Numbered from the stretch's first letter, positions 8,278 to 21,764 are shown. The stretch: DNA of 64,000 nt from Micrococcus sp. (GCA_029961105.1 JASBVO010000008.1:62001-126000); one strand, 5' to 3'. Notes: a model not told the origin generated them from the sequence alone. Numbers and translations: made by a program.

Positions 8278-10019
8278 GCCAGCTGGGACAGGGCGATCCC
8301 GTCCAGGATGTCGTGCTCGGAGGTGATCGCCGAGGAGACCGCTCCCCCGGTGGCCCGCTGCACCCGTCGCAGCACCGTGGCCCAGATCAGGGCACCGGCG
8401 CCGATCACGTCCACGCGGCCGGGATGCATGTAGGGCAGTGCGGCCCGTTCCGCCCGGGTGGCCGTCAGCAGCTGCCCGGAGATGCGGGCGGTCGTGGCCA
8501 GGTCCAGCCGGGTGCCGTGGATCGCCTCGGCGTCGTACTCGGTCAGGCCCAGGGCGGCGGCCGTCACCGTGGTGATGGTCCCGGCCACCCCGACGACGGC
8601 GGAGGCCTCGGCGAGAGGGACGGCGGCCTCGACCTCGTCGAGCACGGCCTCGATGTCCGCGGTCGCGGCGGCGATCTCCTCGGGCGTCGGCGGGTCGCCG
8701 TGCAGGTGGCGTTCGGTGAACCGCACGCAGCCCATCGGCACGCTGATGGCATCGGTGACCTGCGGGCCGTCCGGGCCGGTGAGCGTGCCCAGGACGAACT
8801 CGGTGGACCCACCGCCGAGGTCGACGACGAGCACCTTGCGTTCACGGCCGGCCGCCCGGGCCCCGGCACGGTCCTCGCCTGCTGGGCCCGCGCCTGTGTC
8901 CCCGGCGCCTGTGTCCCCGAGGGCCGCCGGATCCAGGACGGAGGCCGCCCCGGCGAAGGACAGCGCCGCCTCCTCGTCACCGGAGATGACCTCGGGCTCC
9001 ACTCCCAGTCGCTCGCGGATGCCCGCGGTGAACACCTCGGCGTTGCGGGCGTCCCGGCTGGCCGAGGTCGCGACGAAGCGCACGGACCCGGCGCCCAGTT
9101 CACGCAGGAGGCGCGCGTAGTCCTCGGCGGCGGCGAAGGTGCGCTCCAGGGCTGCCTCGGACAGCTGCCCGGTCGCGTCGACCCCCTCGCCCAGCCGCAC
9201 CACGCGCATTTCACGGTGCAGGTCCACGAGCCGTACGCGCCCCGCGCCGGGCGTTGCCCCGCCCGCTTCCCCGGCCGCGCCGGCGTCGGGTCCCTCGGCC
9301 CGGGCCACGAGCAGCCGGATCGAATTGGTACCGCAGTCGATGGCTCCCACCACGCGGCCGGGCGCGATGGTGTGCTGCGGTGCCGGGGCCGGCGTGGCCT
9401 GCGGTTCGGCCATGACGGGGTTGCGTTCCCCGGCCAAGCGCCGCACGTGGCGGCTGAGGTCCCGGCTGGGCACGGGAGCGTCCGGGTCCCAGGCCCCGGC
9501 GCACCAGCACCGGTCGGCCGTCCAGTCGTCGCGGATGGCCTCCAGGGCCTCGTCCCCGAGCGGGTTGACGCCCGGACCGGCGGCGAGGGAGTGGCCCACC
9601 AGCACGTGCAGGCACTTCACGCGGTCGGGCATGCCGCCGGCCGAGATGCCCTTGATCTCCGGGACGCCGTCCGTGCCGGCCACCGTCCCGATCCGGTCCC
9701 GCTCGGTGAGGTAGGCCTCGTGGGCGGCGCGGTAGCGCGCGGCCAGCTCCTCGTCCTGCTGCAGCCGTGCGGTCATCTCCGCCATGGTGCCGGAGGCCTC
9801 GAGGCGGGAGACGGCGGCGGTCAGCACGGGGTGGGTGAGGTAGAAGGTGGTGGGGAACGGGATGCCGTTGGACAGCCGCGGGGCCGTGGTGGCCACCAGC
9901 GGGTTGCCGCACACGCAGCGCGCCCCGATCTCCACCACGTCACGGGCCGGACGCCCCAGCTGCAGGCTGATGGTGTCCAGGTCCCGCGGCGTGGGAGTGC
10001 GGTCCAGGTCCTGCTTCAC
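8274..10019 (-). CDS. DUF501 domain fused to Ppx/GppA exopolyphosphatase
   Basis: One uninterrupted 581-residue frame holds two proteins usually encoded separately. Residues 1 to about 178 are DUF501, with VEIGARCVCGNPLV, FPTTFYLTHP, CLHVLVGHSLA and a Cys-Trp-Cys motif. After a linker comes the Ppx/GppA phosphatase from about residue 222: VVGAIDCGTNSIRLLV (ATP-binding loop), VRFVATSASRDA, DLGGGSTEF and IATTARISG-like helices. Ppx/GppA enzymes hydrolyse polyphosphate and/or pppGpp. The GTG start is preceded by GGAGG. An in-frame Met near residue 203 could give a separate Ppx. The C-terminal end overlaps the mycosin-like gene. A lost stop codon or real fusion are both possible. Confidence 0.87.
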   Translation of the reverse strand: MKQDLDRTPTPRDLDTISLQLGRPARDVVEIGARCVCGNPLVATTAPRLSNGIPFPTTFYLTHPVLTAAVSRLEASGTMAEMTARLQQDEELAARYRAAHEAYLTERDRIGTVAGTDGVPEIKGISAGGMPDRVKCLHVLVGHSLAAGPGVNPLGDEALEAIRDDWTADRCWCAGAWDPDAPVPSRDLSRHVRRLAGERNPVMAEPQATPAPAPQHTIAPGRVVGAIDCGTNSIRLLVARAEGPDAGAAGEAGGATPGAGRVRLVDLHREMRVVRLGEGVDATGQLSEAALERTFAAAEDYARLLRELGAGSVRFVATSASRDARNAEVFTAGIRERLGVEPEVISGDEEAALSFAGAASVLDPAALGDTGAGDTGAGPAGEDRAGARAAGRERKVLVVDLGGGSTEFVLGTLTGPDGPQVTDAISVPMGCVRFTERHLHGDPPTPEEIAAATADIEAVLDEVEAAVPLAEASAVVGVAGTITTVTAAALGLTEYDAEAIHGTRLDLATTARISGQLLTATRAERAALPYMHPGRVDVIGAGALIWATVLRRVQRATGGAVSSAITSEHDILDGIALSQLA

Positions 10020-10067
10020 GAATCCTCCGGTGCTGGCGACGGGTACGGACGGGTACGGCGGCGGACC

Positions 10068-10073
10068 AGCCTA
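10068..10073 (-). promoter_or_regulatory. -10 box before the DUF501-ppx gene
   Basis: TAGGCT lies in the 56-bp gap after ftsB on the minus strand, about 50 bases before the GTG start, leaving room for the GGAGG ribosome site. No clear -35 is seen. Confidence 0.4.
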
Positions 10074-10075
10074 GC

Positions 10076-11038
10076 TCAGTCCGTGCCAGCCCGCACGACG
10101 GAGTCCCAGAGCGCATCCGCCCAGGGCATGTCCGGGTTGACCTCACTGGGGCTGGCCGGCCCCGGGACGGGGTCCTCGACGGCCTCGTCGGCGCCGATCA
10201 CCATGTACGCCTTCTCCCCGGGCATCACCAGGTTGAACCGCTCCCGCGCCTGCTGCCGGATGTAGGCAGGGTCGTCCCAGCGGGCGATCTGCGCGGTGAG
10301 TTCGCGCTGTTCCTCCTGCTGGGTGGCGATGTCCTCCTGGACGGCCCGCAGCTCGGCCTGCTGGTCCAGGAACACGCGCAGCGTGGGTGCCAGCAGCACG
10401 GCGGCCACGAACAGCACCACCAGCAGGGCCACCGAGCGTCCCGAGAAGTTGCGGGCCGGGACGGGCTCGACGACGGCCGGCCGGGCCGCGACCGATGCCG
10501 GCCGGCCCTGCCCGGAGGCACGGGTACCGCTGGGCCTGGCCCGGCGCAGCAGGTCGCGGCGGGCCGCGGCGCGGCGTTCGGCCGCGGTGAGGGTGGGCTT
10601 CCGGGAGGCCGGGGCACGGGGAGCCGGGGCCTCGGCGGCCTCCGTCAGCGTGGCCGCCAGCCCCGGGGAGTCGTCTCCTGACCACCCGGTGTCCTGCCCG
10701 CCGGCGGTTCCGGCGCGGTCCTCGGCGCCGGCAGGCTCGCCGAGGACGGCCCGGTCCGCGGCGACGTCCGTTCCGTCGATACGCGCGGGAGCCGCCGCGG
10801 CGTCGGCCGGGCCGGGGCCGCGGAGCCCGGGGCGGGCGGCCGGCTGGGCGGTCCGGAGCCACTCACCGGCAGGGGCGTCACCGGCGTGGAACGAGGGCGC
10901 GGCATCCAGCGGGATGACCTTGGCGGAATGGCCGGTCACGTACGAGCCACGGCTGGCCGGGGCCCCCGTGGTGACCAGGGACCGCTGGGCGGACTGGCGG
11001 TGTGCTGACTTGGGCACGCGGGGCCGACGAGTCGCCAC
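10076..11038 (-). CDS. Septum formation initiator FtsB/DivIC family protein
   Basis: The 320-residue protein has a long disordered Ala/Pro/Arg-rich cytoplasmic N-terminus (about 200 residues), one transmembrane helix (SVALLVVLFVAAVLLAP), then a short coiled coil (QQAELRAVQEDIATQQEEQRELTAQI) and the family motif DPAYIRQQARERFNLVMPGEKAYMV. FtsB/DivIC proteins bridge the late divisome through that coiled coil. The extended N-terminus is normal for actinobacteria. I start at the GTG at 11038 because GGGAGG is properly spaced before it; an ATG six codons upstream has no such site. Its position before DUF501-ppx and after eno is the conserved actinobacterial order. Confidence 0.88.
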   Translation of the reverse strand: MATRRPRVPKSAHRQSAQRSLVTTGAPASRGSYVTGHSAKVIPLDAAPSFHAGDAPAGEWLRTAQPAARPGLRGPGPADAAAAPARIDGTDVAADRAVLGEPAGAEDRAGTAGGQDTGWSGDDSPGLAATLTEAAEAPAPRAPASRKPTLTAAERRAAARRDLLRRARPSGTRASGQGRPASVAARPAVVEPVPARNFSGRSVALLVVLFVAAVLLAPTLRVFLDQQAELRAVQEDIATQQEEQRELTAQIARWDDPAYIRQQARERFNLVMPGEKAYMVIGADEAVEDPVPGPASPSEVNPDMPWADALWDSVVRAGTD

Positions 11039-11182
11039 CTGCACCTCCCACTGCATGTCCGTGACCGGATCTGGCGCCGGGCCGACGCCAGGTCCCTGGC
11101 CGGGTCGTCAGGGATCTCCCCCGAGGATAGCCGCTCCGGAGGGCCCCGCCGGGACAGCGCGCCGGGCGCGTTGCCCACCCGC

Positions 11183-11222
11183 ACCTCGCCCCGCGTCCGG
11201 AGGTCCGGACGCGGGGCGAGGT
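11183..11222. terminator. 19-bp perfect hairpin downstream of eno
   Basis: The arms at 11183-11201 and 11204-11222 are perfectly complementary (ACCTCGCCCCGCGTCCGGA and its complement) with a 2-nt centre. It lies about 80 bp after the eno stop and 145 bp before the ftsB start, so it probably ends the eno transcript. No T run follows, as is common in this GC range. Confidence 0.65.
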
Positions 11223-11300
11223 CGATGCGGGCCGGGTTCCCGCGGCGTCGCGGTCAGGCGGCGACGCGGCCGGGTTCCGTGCCGGTCGGGCCCGGAGGGG

Positions 11301-13521
<2,221 letters not shown>

Positions 13522-13525
<4 letters not shown>

Positions 13526-14766
13526 GCCCGGGCGTCGACCGTGCCGGGGTCCTCGTCCCCGTCCTCGTCGACGAACGCCTCCAGGAGCACGGGGCCCTCG
13601 GCGGTGCCACCGGTGGAGATGACCTCGCCCCAGGTCTCCACGAGCAGCTCGGCGAGGGCCTCGCGCTCCTCCAGGGGCAGGAAGGCCGCCTCGGCGGCGT
13701 TGAGCTGGAAGTCCAGCAGCTCCTCCAGCGAGTAGCTGAACACCTCGGCCAGCAGGTACAGCTCGTCGGTCAGCGACACCCCGCTCATCAGCCGGTTGTC
13801 CGGGTTGATCGTCACCCGGAAGCCCAGCTGGTGGAGCATGTCGATCGGGTGCGTGGAGACGGTCCCGCCGTAGGCCTCCACGGCACCGGTCTGCAGGTTG
13901 GAGGAGGGGCAGACCTCCAGGGCGATCCCCCGGTCCCGCACCCAGGAGGCGGTCTCGCCCAGGTCCACGAGCGCGGAGTCCTCGCCGACCCGCTCCCCGT
14001 TCTCGTCCACCGCGTCGAACTCCACGGTGATGTCGTCCGCGATGCGCACGCCGTGGCCCAGTCGCAGGGCCCGGCCGTTGAGCAGGGCGTCCCGGATCGA
14101 GTCCACGCCGTCGGACTCGCCCGCATGGACGGTGGCCGGGAAGTGTTGGGCGGCCAGCCAGGTGAAGGCCTCGGTGAAGCGGGCGGGCGGGAAGCCCGTC
14201 TCCGGCCCGGCGATGTCGAAGCCGACGGCGCCGGCCTGGCGGTGGCGCACGGCGAGCTCGGCGATCTCCATCGAGCGGTCGTTCTGCCGCATGGCGGTGA
14301 TCAGCTGGCCCACCCGGATGGGCGTGCCGGCCGCCTCGGCGTTCGCCACGCCCTCGTCGAGACCCGCCTGGACGGCCTCGACCGCCTGGTCCAGGGTCAG
14401 CCCGCCGGCCAGGTGCTGCTCGGGGGCCCAGCGGACCTCGGCGTAGACGACGCCGTCCTCCACCAGGTCCTCGACGAACTCGCGGGCCACGCGGTGCAGG
14501 TGCTCCGCGGTCTGCATGACGGCGATCGTGTGGTCGAAGGTCTCTAGGTAGCGCTCCAGGGTGCCGGAGTTCGCGGACTCCGCGAACCACTGGGCCAGGT
14601 CGTCTGCGGTGTCGGCGGGCAGGGCATGCCCGGCAGCGGCGGCCAGCTCCAGGATCGTGGCCGGGCGCAGTCCGCCGTCCAGGTGGTCGTGGAGGCTGAT
14701 CTTGGGCAGGGCCGCCAGGTCGACGTCGAGGGGGGAGGGTGCGGTGAATTCGATCGCGTCAGTCAC
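13522..14766 (-). CDS. add: Adenosine deaminase
   Basis: This 414-residue metal-dependent hydrolase deaminates adenosine or deoxyadenosine to inosine. Landmarks are SLHDHLDGG (first zinc His pair, near residue 26), AEVRWAPEQH, FPATVHAGESDG with zinc His and catalytic Glu-region, RLGHGVRI, LEVCPSSNLQTGAV and INPDNRLMSG, the actinobacterial form of the catalytic-Asp motif. The last 30 residues are acidic. The GTG start overlaps the DedA stop by eight bases, and its own stop overlaps mazG. It fits with the nucleoside uptake and salvage genes just downstream of DedA on the same strand. Confidence 0.94.
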
Positions 14767-15400
14767 GGGGCGAGTCTACGGGAGGCGCCGTCCGCTCCGG
14801 ACCGGCGAGCCGGCTGAACAACTGCTTGAGCAGCACGTCGACGAGCCAGCCCACGGCGGCGGCCGCCACCACGGCCACCGCGATCTGCAGCAGCGTGTTG
14901 TCCAGCCACCCCGCCGTGGCCCGGGCGATGCCGATCGAGTACGCCGACCACAGCACCGCGGCGAACGCGTCCAGCAGGGTGAAGCGCAGCCACGGGTAGC
15001 CGGTGGCCCCGGCGGTGTAGTTCACGGCGACCCGGCCGCCGGGGATGTACCGGGCGGTGCAGATGACCAGGGCGCCGTGGCCGTCCAGGGCCCTCCGGGC
15101 CGAGCCGACCGCGCGCTGCACCGAGCGGGTGCGCATCCAGCGGAACCGCTCCACGCCGATCCGGCGGCCCAGCGTGTAGGCGATCTGGTCCCCGGTGATG
15201 GCTCCGAGGGCCCCGAGCAGCCAGACCCACCACAGGGACACGGTCTGCTCGTCGCCGGAGATGGAGGCCAGGGCCACCAGGACGGATTCGGAGGGCACGA
15301 CGGGGAAGAACCCGTCGATGGTGCACAGCAGGTACACGGCCAGCAGCACCCACCACTGGCCGGCGGCGTGGAGGACGGCGTCCTCGATCAACTGCAGCAC
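14759..15400 (-). CDS. DedA family membrane protein
   Basis: The 213-residue protein has the DedA/SNARE-associated layout: an N-terminal re-entrant/TM region (WWVLLAVYLLCTIDGFFPVVPSESVLVALA), the charged loop GALGAITGDQIAYTLGRRIG, then the conserved basic-glycine segment VICTARYIPGGRVAVNYTAGATGYPW and two C-terminal TM helices. DedA proteins are linked to lipid-carrier (undecaprenyl phosphate) recycling and membrane homeostasis; which function applies here is not shown. The GTG start at 15400 is placed six bases after a TAGGCT box, consistent with a leaderless message. Confidence 0.9.
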   Translation of the reverse strand: MLQLIEDAVLHAAGQWWVLLAVYLLCTIDGFFPVVPSESVLVALASISGDEQTVSLWWVWLLGALGAITGDQIAYTLGRRIGVERFRWMRTRSVQRAVGSARRALDGHGALVICTARYIPGGRVAVNYTAGATGYPWLRFTLLDAFAAVLWSAYSIGIARATAGWLDNTLLQIAVAVVAAAAVGWLVDVLLKQLFSRLAGPERTAPPVDSPRD

Positions 15401-15406
15401 CGCTCC

Positions 15407-15412
15407 AGCCTA
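15407..15412 (-). promoter_or_regulatory. -10 box of a leaderless DedA promoter
   Basis: TAGGCT is followed by GGAGCG and the GTG start on the minus strand; six bases separate box and start codon. Confidence 0.5.
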
Positions 15413-15523
15413 TCGGTGACGCCTCGGGTAGTGACGAGCACGATGCGCGTCGAGACACGCCGGGGCCGCCACCGTCCAGCGTGCTCGTAACTCCGGGGGT
15501 GACGGTGGGATCCGGCCGCCGGC

Positions 15524-16915
15524 TCAGCGGATGCGGTCGATGACCAACGGCCGCGCAGCGAAGGATTCGGCCTCGGCCGAACCGGCCGCGGCGATGTCGA
15601 ATCCGCCGTCCAGGGCGGCCAGGGCGCGGTCGAACTGTTCCGGGGTGTCCGTGAGCAGGGTCAGCAGCGGCTGCCCGGCCTGCACGGTGTCACCGGGCTT
15701 GGCGTGCATCCGCACACCGGCGCCGGCCTGGACGGGGTCCTGGCGGCGGGCACGGCCGGCGCCCAGTCGCCACGAGGCCAGACCCACGGCCATGGCGTCC
15801 AGGCGGGTCAGCACCCCGGACGCCGGGGCGGTGAGCACGTGGGACTCCCGGGCCCGGGGCAGGGCCGCGTCCGGGTCACCGCCCTGGGCGGCGATCATCC
15901 GCCGCCAGACGTCCATGGCCCGGCCGTCGGCGAGGGCCTCGGCCGGGTCCACGCCGGTGATCCCGGCCCCGGCCAGCATGGCGCGGGCCAGTGCCACGGT
16001 CAGTTCCACCACGTCGGCCGGTCCACCGCCGGCCAGTACCTCGACCGACTCCTCGACCTCGATGGCGTTGCCCGCGGTCAAGCCCAGCGGGGTGGACATG
16101 TCCGTCAGCAGGGCGGTGGTGTCCACCCCGGCGTCCAGGCCCAGGTCGACCATGGTGCGGGCCAGTTCCCGGGCGTCCGCCTCGTCCTTCATGAACGCGC
16201 CGGAGCCGCACTTGACGTCCAGCACGAGGGTGCCGGTGCCCTCGGCGATCTTCTTGGACATGATCGAGGAGGCGATCAGCGGGATCGCCTCCACGGTCCC
16301 GGTGACGTCCCGCAGGGCGTAGAGCTTCTTGTCCGCCGGCGCCAGGCCGGCACCCGCTGCGCAGATGACGGCGCCGACGTCCTGGAGCTGGTCCATCATG
16401 GCCCGGTTGGACATCTCGGCCTGCCAGCCCGGGATCGATTCCAGCTTGTCCAGGGTGCCGCCGGTGTGGCCCAGTCCGCGGCCGGACAACTGCGGCACCG
16501 CCACGCCGTAGACGGCGACCAGCGGAGCCAGCGGCAGCGTGATCTTGTCCCCCACCCCACCAGTGGAGTGCTTGTCCGCGGTCGGCTTCACGCCGCCGTC
16601 GGGGGCGCGCAGCCCGGAGAAGTCCATGCGCTCGCCGGAGGCGATCATCGCGTTCGTCCACCGGGCGATCTCCGCCCGGTCCATGCCGTTGAGCAGGATC
16701 GCCATGGCCAGGGCGGACATCTGCTCGTGCGCCACCACCCCGCGCGTGTAGGCATCCACCACCCAGTCGATCTGCTCACCGGTCAGGGCGTGGCGGTCCC
16801 GCTTGGCGCGGATGACCTCGACGGCGTCGAACGGCTCGGCGGCCGGGGCGGCGGGGCTGGCGGGGGTCGCGGGAGCCGCAGGGGCGGCGTGGCGTGCTGG
16901 GGCGTGCTCAGGCAT
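15524..16915 (-). CDS. deoA: Thymidine phosphorylase (pyrimidine-nucleoside phosphorylase)
   Basis: The protein (463 residues from the ATG at 16915) phosphorolyses thymidine or related pyrimidine nucleosides to free base and (deoxy)ribose-1-phosphate. After an Ala/Pro-rich N-terminus of about 25 residues come the family motifs: VIRAKRDRHALTGEQIDWVVDAY, KPTADKHSTGGVGDKITLPLAPLVA (phosphate site), LSGRGLGHTGGTLDKLESIPG and DVKCGSGAFMKD. The C-terminal alpha/beta domain carries the usual lipoyl-like hammerhead. The start overlaps the cytidine deaminase stop by eight bases; a GTG nine bases further upstream is an alternative. It is the last gene of the nucleoside operon. Confidence 0.94.
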   Translation of the reverse strand: MPEHAPARHAAPAAPATPASPAAPAAEPFDAVEVIRAKRDRHALTGEQIDWVVDAYTRGVVAHEQMSALAMAILLNGMDRAEIARWTNAMIASGERMDFSGLRAPDGGVKPTADKHSTGGVGDKITLPLAPLVAVYGVAVPQLSGRGLGHTGGTLDKLESIPGWQAEMSNRAMMDQLQDVGAVICAAGAGLAPADKKLYALRDVTGTVEAIPLIASSIMSKKIAEGTGTLVLDVKCGSGAFMKDEADARELARTMVDLGLDAGVDTTALLTDMSTPLGLTAGNAIEVEESVEVLAGGGPADVVELTVALARAMLAGAGITGVDPAEALADGRAMDVWRRMIAAQGGDPDAALPRARESHVLTAPASGVLTRLDAMAVGLASWRLGAGRARRQDPVQAGAGVRMHAKPGDTVQAGQPLLTLLTDTPEQFDRALAALDGGFDIAAAGSAEAESFAARPLVIDRIR

Positions 16916-17405
16916 GGTGCCCACGGTAGTCGTCCATGTCCGCCGGGCCGAACGCCGCCGGCAGGACCTGCTCCATGGTCATCTCCCCCTCGGGGCCCAT
17001 CAGCAGCATGCCGGGGGCGTGGAACTCGAAGAGCAGCTGGCGGCACCGTCCGCAGGGCATGAGCACCTTGCCCTCTCCATTGACGCAGTAGAACGCCACG
17101 AGCCTGCCCCCGCCGGTCATCTGCAGCTGGGACACCAGGGAGCACTCGGCGCACAGGGTCAGCCCGAGCGAGGCGTTCTCGATGTTGCAGCCGGCCACGA
17201 TCCGGCCGTCCTCGACCATCGCGGCCGCCCCGACCGGGAAGGAGGAGTAGGGCACGTAGGCGCGGGTCATCGCGGCGCGCGCAGCAGATTCCAGGCGCTT
17301 CCAGTCCACGCCCGAGCCGACGCCGGTCAGCCGCGGGAGGGAGGCGGTCAGCGGGATGTCGTCCGCGAAGCTCTCATCGAGGTTGTCGTTGTAGAACTCG
17401 GTCAC
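16908..17405 (-). CDS. cdd: Cytidine deaminase
   Basis: This 165-residue zinc enzyme deaminates cytidine/deoxycytidine to uridine/deoxyuridine. The zinc and catalytic motifs are clear: GCNIENASLGLTLCAECSLVSQL (Cys ligand with CAE) and MPCGRCRQLLFEF (PCGxCRQ). An N-terminal extension of about 30 residues precedes the core, and the C-terminus ends PADMDDYRGHHA. The GTG start at 17405 has AAGGAG six bases upstream and follows the permease stop by two bases. In the operon it turns imported cytidine into the uridine/deoxyuridine pool that the downstream phosphorylase can use. Confidence 0.95.
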   Translation of the reverse strand: MTEFYNDNLDESFADDIPLTASLPRLTGVGSGVDWKRLESAARAAMTRAYVPYSSFPVGAAAMVEDGRIVAGCNIENASLGLTLCAECSLVSQLQMTGGGRLVAFYCVNGEGKVLMPCGRCRQLLFEFHAPGMLLMGPEGEMTMEQVLPAAFGPADMDDYRGHHA

Positions 17406-17407
17406 GG

Positions 17408-18724
17408 CTACTCCTTCACATAGGGTGTCCCGGCGGCCGCCGGCCCCCGCGACCGGCCGACCAGGCCGGCCACCACCAGGATGGTCACGAGGTAGGGCAG
17501 CATCGCCATGAACTGGCTCGGCACCGGCGTGCCGAGGATGGCCAGGACGAACTGCATGTTGGTGGCGAAGCCGAACAGCAGGGCCGCGAAGAACGCCCCG
17601 ATCGGGTTCCAGCGGCCGAAGATCACCGCGGCCAGGGCGATGAAGCCCTGTCCCGCCGTCATCTCCTTGGAGAACGAGGAGGAGCTCACCAGGGTGAAGA
17701 ACGCCCCGCCCATCCCGGCGATCGCGCCGGCCAGCAGCACGTTGACGTAGCGGGTGCGGTTGACGTTGATGCCCACGGTGTCCGCGGCCTTGGGGTGTTC
17801 GCCGACGGCGCGCACGCGCAGCCCCCACTTGGTGTGGAACAGTCCCACGTACAGCGCGGCCACGATCAGGTACATGCCATAGCCGAGCACGGTCTGGTCG
17901 AAGAAGATCGGGCCGATGACCGGGATGTCCGCCAGGACGGGGATCCGGATGCTGCTGAAGTGCGGCGGGGAGTTGAACCGGGAGGAGTCCGAGCTCAACA
18001 GGGTGGAGAACAGGAAGCTGGTCAGCCCGGTGACCAGGACGTTGAGCACCACGCCCACGATCACCTGGTTCACCAGGTAGCGGATGGAGAACACCGCCAG
18101 CAGGGCCGAGACCAGGACGCCCGCCACGACCGCGGCCAGCAGGCCCGCCCAGACCGAGCCGGTGACCGACCCGGTCACGGCGGCGGTGAACGCCCCGGCC
18201 AGCAGCTGGCCCTCGATGGCGATGTTGACCACGCCGGCCCGTTCCGAGAGCACCCCGGCCATCGAGCCGAAGATCAGCGGGACGGCCAGCACGAAGGCAC
18301 CGGCGACCAGGCCGGTGAGGAACACCGTGGTGGTGTTGGCGGCGCCGACCACCCAGACCAGGAATCCGGCCACGAACAGCACGGCGAAGGCCGCGGAGCC
18401 CCAGCCCGGGACCGTGCCCCGGCGGCGGACGGCCAGGAGGCCCCACACGGTCAGGGCTGCCAGCAGGGCCGTGATGGCCCAGCCCACGGGAACGGTGGGG
18501 GCCACCAGGTCCGGGATCCTCACCGCGTCGGCCTCGGTGGAGATGCGGAACGTCGCCGAGTCGCCGGAGGCGCCCAGGGCGAAGACCAGCAGGGAGACGA
18601 CCGTGAGGACAGCGAAGGTGACGGGGGTGGTCCAGTGCCGGACGACCTCGCGCCGCGGCTGCTCCGCGGAGCCGGTGGCCGAGGAGGCGCCGGAGCCGGA
18701 GGGGACGGTGACGGTGGTGCTCAT
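17408..18724 (-). CDS. ABC transporter permease, BMP/nucleoside (BmpA-linked) family, second subunit
   Basis: The 438-residue protein is a branched-chain-permease-like (BPD_transp_2) subunit with about ten hydrophobic segments. The characteristic cytoplasmic motif GLRVRAVGEHPKAADTVGINV is followed by the coupling helix region. It has the longer N-terminal extension (WTTPVTFAVLTVVSLLVFALG) of the second permease in PnrABCDE/BmpDEFG-type purine and pyrimidine nucleoside importers. The ATG overlaps the first permease stop as ATGA. Substrate class is inferred from the operon (BMP lipoprotein, cdd, deoA). Confidence 0.9.
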   Translation of the reverse strand: MSTTVTVPSGSGASSATGSAEQPRREVVRHWTTPVTFAVLTVVSLLVFALGASGDSATFRISTEADAVRIPDLVAPTVPVGWAITALLAALTVWGLLAVRRRGTVPGWGSAAFAVLFVAGFLVWVVGAANTTTVFLTGLVAGAFVLAVPLIFGSMAGVLSERAGVVNIAIEGQLLAGAFTAAVTGSVTGSVWAGLLAAVVAGVLVSALLAVFSIRYLVNQVIVGVVLNVLVTGLTSFLFSTLLSSDSSRFNSPPHFSSIRIPVLADIPVIGPIFFDQTVLGYGMYLIVAALYVGLFHTKWGLRVRAVGEHPKAADTVGINVNRTRYVNVLLAGAIAGMGGAFFTLVSSSSFSKEMTAGQGFIALAAVIFGRWNPIGAFFAALLFGFATNMQFVLAILGTPVPSQFMAMLPYLVTILVVAGLVGRSRGPAAAGTPYVKE

Positions 18725-20225
18725 CGCTGCTCGCCTTCCTCACCGGTGGTGGGCTGCGTCGGGGAGGCCGTCGGCCGCCCGCCGGGTGGCGGGCCGGCGT
18801 CGGGGGTGTCCCGTGGCGCGCCGGCCGGCGCTCCCGCCCCGGCCGGGGACTCGGGATCGGCGGGCGAGACGGCGTCACCGGCGGCCACGCCCACGGCGTC
18901 GCCGACGACGGCGGACTCGGCCGCGGGAGCGGTGCCTCCGGCACTGGTGGTGGTCGCCGCCGCGGCACCGGCCAGCGCCGGCTGGGTGACCGGGTCGGCC
19001 GTGGTCCGGGCCTGCAGGGCGCCCGGCCTCGGCAGCCGGAAGATGGTGCGCACCAGCGGCGGGGCGGCGATGAACAGCACGATCAGCGACTGGATGATCA
19101 GCACGATGTCGATCGGCACGCCGGTCTCGGTCTGCATGGTCACCCCGCCCGCGCGCAGGGCGCCGAACAGCAGGCCGGCGAAGAACACGCCGACCGGGTT
19201 GGACCGGCCCAGCAGGGCCACCGTGATGGCGTCGAAGCCGAAGGAGCCGGCCACGTCCGTGTTCAGCACCTTCTCGGTGCCGGAGACCTGGCTCATGCCC
19301 GCCAGGCCGGCCAGGCCGCCCGAGATGACCATCGCCACCACGTACATCCGTTTCACCGAGACACCGGCCGTGCGGGCCGCCGCGGGGTTGGCGCCCACGG
19401 CCCGCAGCTGGAAGCCGGTCGTCGAGCGCCGGATCAGCCACCAGGCGAAGACCGTGGCGAGGATCGCGACGACGAAGCCCCAGTTGAGGCGGAAGGAGTC
19501 CCCGAGCAGGGGCGGGAACACGGCGGTGGGCTCGAGGAATTCCGAGACCGGGTTGGTGGAGCCCTCGCGCTGGAGCACGGGGGTCTGGAGCAGGTACGCC
19601 ACGAGGTTCACCGCGACGTAGTTGAGCATGATGGTGAGGATGACCTCGTGGGCGCCGGTGGCGGCCTTGAGCACCCCGACGATCGAGCCCCACAGGGCGC
19701 CGCCGAGGATGCCCATGACGAGCACCAGCAGCAGGTGCAGGCCGACGGGCAGCTGCAGGTGCACGCCGAAGAAGGTGGCGAACATGGCGCCGAAGATCAT
19801 CTGCCCCTGGCCGCCGATGTTGAACAGGCCGGAGCGGAAGGAGATCGCGATGCCCAGGGAGATGATGATCAGGGGGGTGGACAGGGTCAGCGACTCCATG
19901 AACGGGTAGACCATGCCCGTGACGTCTTCGGCCCGGTAGTTGAACACCGCGCCGCGGAACAGGGCCGCGTAGGCGGCGGCCACGGCCTCCCAGGCGGCCA
20001 CGAGGGTGTCCTGCGGTCGGGCGAAGAAGTACCCGGCCGCCTCCATGACGTCCTCATTGGTGAGGATGATCAGCACCGCGCTGATGACCAGGGACAGCAC
20101 GATCGCCAGCACGGTGACCATGCCGTTGCCGGACATCATGTGGCGCAGCGCGGAGCCGCCGTCGGGCGGGCCGGAGGCCGGTCCGGACGCGCCGGGCGTC
20201 GGGGCGGCCTGGGTGGTCACGGCGC

Positions 20226-20229
<4 letters not shown>
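18721..20229 (-). CDS. ABC transporter permease, BMP/nucleoside (BmpA-linked) family, first subunit
   Basis: The 502-residue membrane subunit has a cytoplasmic Pro/Gly N-terminus, about eight to ten transmembrane segments and the coupling motif RAVGANPAAARTAGVSV (residues about 260-280). Unlike most family members it carries a C-terminal tail of roughly 110 residues that is almost entirely Ala, Pro, Gly and Thr and ends in TGEEGEQR; this is probably disordered. It pairs with the following permease to form the pore. The start and stop overlap its neighbours by 4 bp. Confidence 0.9.

Positions 20230-21764
<1,535 letters not shown>

Noticed and set aside
5194-8433. A plus-strand open frame of more than 1,000 codons
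   Set aside because: It is antisense to ndh and the mycosin-like gene, has no domain and shows the His/Gly/Gln-rich composition of a high-GC antisense shadow.
13526-14590. Extension of the mazG frame far upstream
   Set aside because: That part is antisense-independent overlap with adenosine deaminase on the same strand in another frame; the GTGA overlap at 13522-13525 gives a natural start.
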